Shown here piece by piece: positions 60,680 through 64,000 of a stretch of 64,000 nucleotides of DNA. The stretch is taken from contig CAVSFO010000019.1 of assembly GCA_963727245.1 (NCBI GenBank), positions 1-64,000 on the forward strand, given 5' to 3'. This DNA is from JBKQVT01 sp963727245. GTDB lineage: Bacteria > Planctomycetota > Planctomycetia > Pirellulales > Thermoguttaceae. Position 1 is the stretch's first letter. Every line of letters starts with the position of its first letter. The notes under the pieces are model-generated. The model searched no databases. It had not been told where the DNA came from and saw nothing but the letters and a program-made list of their open reading frames with translations. Both the position numbers and the translations under genes were made by a program.

Positions 60680-62567
60680 ATGAAACTCGACTCTCGTTTC
60701 GCCACACTCGCCCTTCCGGTGGTCGTTGCTTGCGGGCTGGCCGGTCTTGGCCGTTGGTCGTTGGCGGCAAACCCCTCGGCCGTACAAGCCTTGAAACTCA
60801 CCCCGATTCAGGAGGGCATCGATTACGACCGGCCTACTCCGGAAGAGGCGGCCAAGTGCAAGATTTCCGTGAAGAAGAGCGGCGGGCACGTCGGCTGGGT
60901 GGTCGAGAGTCCCGAGGGCGTGACTTTGCGGAAGTTCCTCGATACCAACGGCGACAACGTCGTCGATCAGTGGAGCTATTACAAGGACGGCGTCGAGGTC
61001 TATCGCGAGATCGACTCCGAGTTCCACGGCAAGGTGGACCAATACCGCTGGTTCAACACCGGCGGCACGCGTTGGGCCATCGAGAAGAAGGAGCCGGGCA
61101 ACAAGACTCCGGGCAAGAACATCTTCTGGAAGGTCATTTCGCCTGAAGAGGTGACGGCCGAGGTGGTGGCCGCCTTGGCCAAGCAGGACGTGGATCGATT
61201 CAGCCGCCTGCTGCTTACGCCCGCGGAGTTGCAGTCGTTGGGCCTTGGCAGGGCGAAAAGCGAGGCCGTGGCGGCGAAGCTCGCCCGGGCGGAAGACGAT
61301 TTCAGGGCCTTGGCGGCCCGGCCCGGCAGCATCACGCCGGAGTCGAAATGGGTGCAGTTCGGCGGCGCCAAGCCGGGCGCTGTGCCGGCCGACGTCGATG
61401 GCCCCCGCCGGGACCTGCAGGTCTATGAAAACGTCTTTGCGGTCGTGCAGACCGGCGGCAAACACAGCCAATTGCAGATCGGCACGCTGCTGCGCGTCGG
61501 CGACGCCTGGCGGCTGATCGATGGGCCCGCCATGCCCGCCGAGGGCCGCGCGGACATGCCTGCGCCGGGCCTGTTTTTCCAGGCTTCGCTGTCCAATCGC
61601 CCCAGTGCAACGCCCGCCGGGCCCGGCGACCAAACCCAGAAACTCCTCTCCGAGCTGGAGAAACTCGATCAGTTCGACGCCCGCCGCCCCGATCTCTTGG
61701 AGCAGATCGCCGAGTCGGTCAAGACGGCGGAGGAACGCACGATGTGGTATCGCCAGATGGCCGACACGATCAGCGCGGCCGTCCAGTCGGGCAAATTGCC
61801 GGAGGGGGACAAGCGGCTGGACGCCCTCTTCCACAAGCTCCAGCAGAACGAGGCCGACAAGGCGGTGGCCGCCTACGTGCGATTCCGTCAACTGATGGCC
61901 CAGTACAGTCTCAGCCAGCAGGCGCCGAAGGCCGACTTCGCCAAGGTCCAGGCCGAGTGGCTGAAGACCCTCGAGCAGTACGTCGCCGACTATCCGGCCG
62001 TCCCCGACGCCGCCGAGGCGATGCTCCAGTTGGGCATCGCCCGGGAGTTCGCCGGCCAGGAAGAAGACGCCAAGCGGTGGTACGGTCGGATCGTGCAGGA
62101 GTTTCCCGGTTCGCCGGCGGCCAGGAAGGCGGCCGGCGCCGCCACGCGACTGGATTTGGTGGGCAAGCCGCTCAATTTCTCGGGCAAGAGTGTTTCCGGC
62201 GAGAACATCGACCTGGCGAAGTTTCGGGGAAAGGCGATATTGATCCAATACTGGGCCACCTGGTGCGGACAGAGCAAGGCCGACCTGCCCGCCCTCAAGG
62301 AATTGGCGTCCAAGTACGGCGACATCTTTACCGTGGTGGGGATCAGCCTGGATCTCGAACGCGCAGGACTTGAACAGCTATCTGGCCGAGAACCACCTGC
62401 CCTGGCCGCAGATTTTCGAGGTGGGGGGCCTGGACAGCCGGCCGGCCAACGTGTTGGGAATCTGGACGCTGCCGACGATGATCCTGGTCGACAAGGACGG
62501 GAAGGTGGTGAGCCGCAACATCGCCATCGGCAACGTCGAAGGCGAGCTGAAGAAGCTCAGTAAGTAG
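60680..62567 (+). CDS. Secreted TlpA-like thioredoxin-fold protein with single active-site Cys (one apparent frameshift)
   Basis: About 628 residues. A signal peptide (ALPVVVACGLAGLGRWSLAA) is followed by an unrecognised domain with a calcium-loop-like phrase, DTNGDNVVDQWSYYKDG. A long helical, TPR-like middle follows (AYVRFRQLMAQYSLSQQAP, AMLQLGIAREFAGQEEDAKR), then a carboxyl-terminal TlpA/AhpC-type thioredoxin domain. The active site reads QYWATWCGQSKADLP, with Ser where the second Cys should be. The frame breaks near 62362; one added base leads into DLNSYLAENHLPWPQIFEV and GIWTLPTMILVDKDG (cis-Pro). With one Cys it cannot do ordinary dithiol exchange. Confidence 0.82.
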
Positions 62568-63039
62568 GGGCCGGGGTAGGGTGGGTCGACGCAGCGAGCC
62601 CCACCAACTGCGATTTGGCCCCTTCCTGGTGGGGCTCGCTGCGCTCGACCCACCCTACAGGCTCGCTGCGCCGGCAAGTGGTGGCGATGGCTCCCGGAAC
62701 AGTCCGCCCATCTTCACCTGGGGTCGGGCGCAGGGCCGAAGATGCCCGGGCTACGATGACGTAAGCCCTTGGCCCGTTGATGGTTGTATCAATTGCCGCT
62801 ACAACCGGCCTTTCGTTACGACCGCCAAGTCCGGCAAAATCGAAAAAAAGCTACCTTTCGGCACAATCGTCAACCGAAACCATAATCAGGCAATTATCGG
62901 AGCCGGGCGCTGCCAAGGGGGGCACCATCCCGATCCCGTCCGTCCGGTTTTTAACCGTGGCGTCAGTGGGCCCTCCTGCCGGCAGGCGACCGTTCTGCAA
63001 CGTTGATCCATCGGATCAGGACTTAAAGGAGGGAATAGC
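62568..63039. repeat. Intergenic region with 'GTAGGGTGGGTCGA' fold-back, copy
   Basis: 62576-62658 repeats the layout of 57340-57422: GTAGGGTGGGTCGACGCAGC, then GAGCCCCACCA, TGGTGGGGCTC and CGACCCACCCTAC. It begins nine bases after the thioredoxin-like gene. The remaining 380 bases show no gene; the promoter of the BON-domain gene is expected there. Confidence 0.8.
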
Positions 63040-64000
63040 ATGCGACGTTTGTTAACGACTATCGTGGCGGCTGCGGCTACGCTGATACCGGTCTTGGCGC
63101 TGGCCGAGAACCCCAATCAGCAGATGGCCCAACAGATCGCCAACCACCTGCGCCAGAGCGGTCAGCTTCACCAGTATAAGATTGCGGTCAAGTACAAGGA
63201 TGGCACCGCCTGGCTTCAGGGGCAGGTGCGTGACGCGGAGCAGGCGAGGACGGCCATGAACCTGGCGTTGGAGCCGGAGGGCGTGGAGCGGGTGGTGAAC
63301 AACCTGTTCATCGGTCAGGTCGAGCCCGTGGCCCCGTCCCCGGCCAGGACAGCGTCCATCACCATCGGCGTCCAAGCCACGGCCCCGGCTCCGGCCAGGA
63401 GAGTCTCCGTCACGGTGCCCGCCGCGAGTCCGAAACCGGCCGGTGAAGAGGCTTCGCAGCCGGCGGAGAAGCCGGAGCAAAGCGCCACCAGGACGCCCGA
63501 GCGTCCGCCGAAGCCGATGTTTGCGTTTTTGGAGCCGCTTCGTCGCCCCACGCATGAGGCGTCGGTGCCGGTGGAAGATCCGACCCAGGATTCCCGGGCG
63601 GGTGCGCGGCGCGTGAGTGCTTCCTTCGCGTCGGCCCCCGCGCAACCTGTTGCCAACAGCGAGCCGGCCGTCGCCGAGGTGGCTCCGCAACCGATCGGGC
63701 CGCAGGCGATGGCCGCCCCGTTGCCCCAGGCCGCTGCCCCTCAGCGCCCGATGCCGATCGGCATGGCGCAACGGACTTCGCTGAACGAGCCATCGGTTGG
63801 CGTGCCTGGCGGCCCGCTGCCCATGTATGCCCAGGGCGTGGGCGGCGCCCAGGCCCCGACGCGGTTTGACGTGCCGAACATGCCCAATCATGCTTGGCCG
63901 AGCTACGCATCTTACCCGAATTACGCCGCCGTGACCTACCCCAGGCAGTATTCCGCAACCGCTTGGCCCTACATCGGCCCGTTCTATCCTTACCCGCAGG
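63040..64000 (+). CDS. Secreted BON-domain protein (3' end outside the window)
   Basis: The frame is open from ATG at 63040 (AAAGGAGGGAA nine bases before it) to the window end, 320 codons. A signal peptide (LLTTIVAAAATLIPVLALA) is followed by a BON domain (YKIAVKYKDGTAWLQGQVRD, LEPEGVERVVNNLFIGQVE). BON domains are thought to bind membranes or lipids. Then comes a long Pro/Ala-rich, low-complexity region with APAPAR-type phrases and, near the end, a Tyr/Pro-rich part. The missing carboxyl end may hold another domain. Confidence 0.85.
   Translation, partial: MRRLLTTIVAAAATLIPVLALAENPNQQMAQQIANHLRQSGQLHQYKIAVKYKDGTAWLQGQVRDAEQARTAMNLALEPEGVERVVNNLFIGQVEPVAPSPARTASITIGVQATAPAPARRVSVTVPAASPKPAGEEASQPAEKPEQSATRTPERPPKPMFAFLEPLRRPTHEASVPVEDPTQDSRAGARRVSASFASAPAQPVANSEPAVAEVAPQPIGPQAMAAPLPQAAAPQRPMPIGMAQRTSLNEPSVGVPGGPLPMYAQGVGGAQAPTRFDVPNMPNHAWPSYASYPNYAAVTYPRQYSATAWPYIGPFYPYPQ

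Overview
This window looks like a planctomycete chromosome segment, probably from the Pirellulales or a relative. The grounds are the high GC, the many secreted or membrane proteins with TAT or Sec signals, the squalene-cyclase-like alpha/alpha-toroid proteins, the SDAGL-type leucine-rich repeat proteins with the 'three helices then charged coil' amino terminus, and the very many short fold-back repeats between genes. No rRNA, CRISPR array, prophage or complete insertion sequence was seen. Two tRNA genes are present: Pro(GGG) at 879-953 and Ile(GAT) at 60218-60291.

Layout. 1-878 has no recognisable gene and is followed by tRNA-Pro and its terminator. 1.1-10.1 kb is a coherent phosphate-scarcity region: a PHP-domain/GT4 glycosyltransferase fusion faces away from btaA-btaB (betaine lipid synthesis), followed by pstSCAB (high-affinity phosphate uptake). 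Four 7-bp half-sites at an 11-bp period lie between btaB and pstS and have Pho-box geometry. 10.1-17 kb holds a tandem pair of leucine-rich repeat membrane proteins, membrane proteins, an alpha/beta hydrolase and a toroid protein. 17.2-36.5 kb is almost entirely on the minus strand: TPR protein with aldose epimerase; a zinc-ribbon/chagasin-like protein overlapping mutM; a histidine kinase, response regulator and regulator/PP2C phosphatase operon; a zinc-ribbon toroid protein; two tandem GH38-like secreted proteins; and a low-complexity Asp/Ser/Gly/Cys-rich secreted protein. 37-49.9 kb carries moxR, an esterase, a conserved secreted protein, guaB, a lipoate-ligase-like protein, small membrane proteins, a CtpA-type protease and a tandem pair of GT-C-like membrane proteins. 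50-51.5 kb is a small toxin/antitoxin-like patch. 51.7-57 kb is core metabolism and RNA: folC, a soluble histidine kinase, pnp and rpsO. The rest holds secreted proteins, a one-cysteine TlpA-like protein and the start of a BON-domain protein.

Two properties run through the whole window. First, about 17 apparent frameshifts interrupt otherwise well-conserved genes. Nearly all those I examined closely are repaired by adding one base to a homopolymer of G, C, T or A, or by adding one GC dinucleotide. This points to under-called bases in the assembly rather than mass pseudogenisation. Genes marked 'frameshifted' are best read as probably intact in the organism. Second, at least nine families of palindromic or fold-back repeats are scattered between genes. 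One of them lies in frame inside a GT-C gene, and another may form the amino terminus of a secreted protein.

How the genes work together: BtaA and BtaB make the phosphorus-free lipid DGTS, the GT4 enzyme may make a phosphorus-free glycolipid, and PstSCAB imports phosphate. This would be a compact 'spare phosphorus and find phosphorus' module. The other clusters are mostly independent housekeeping or envelope genes.
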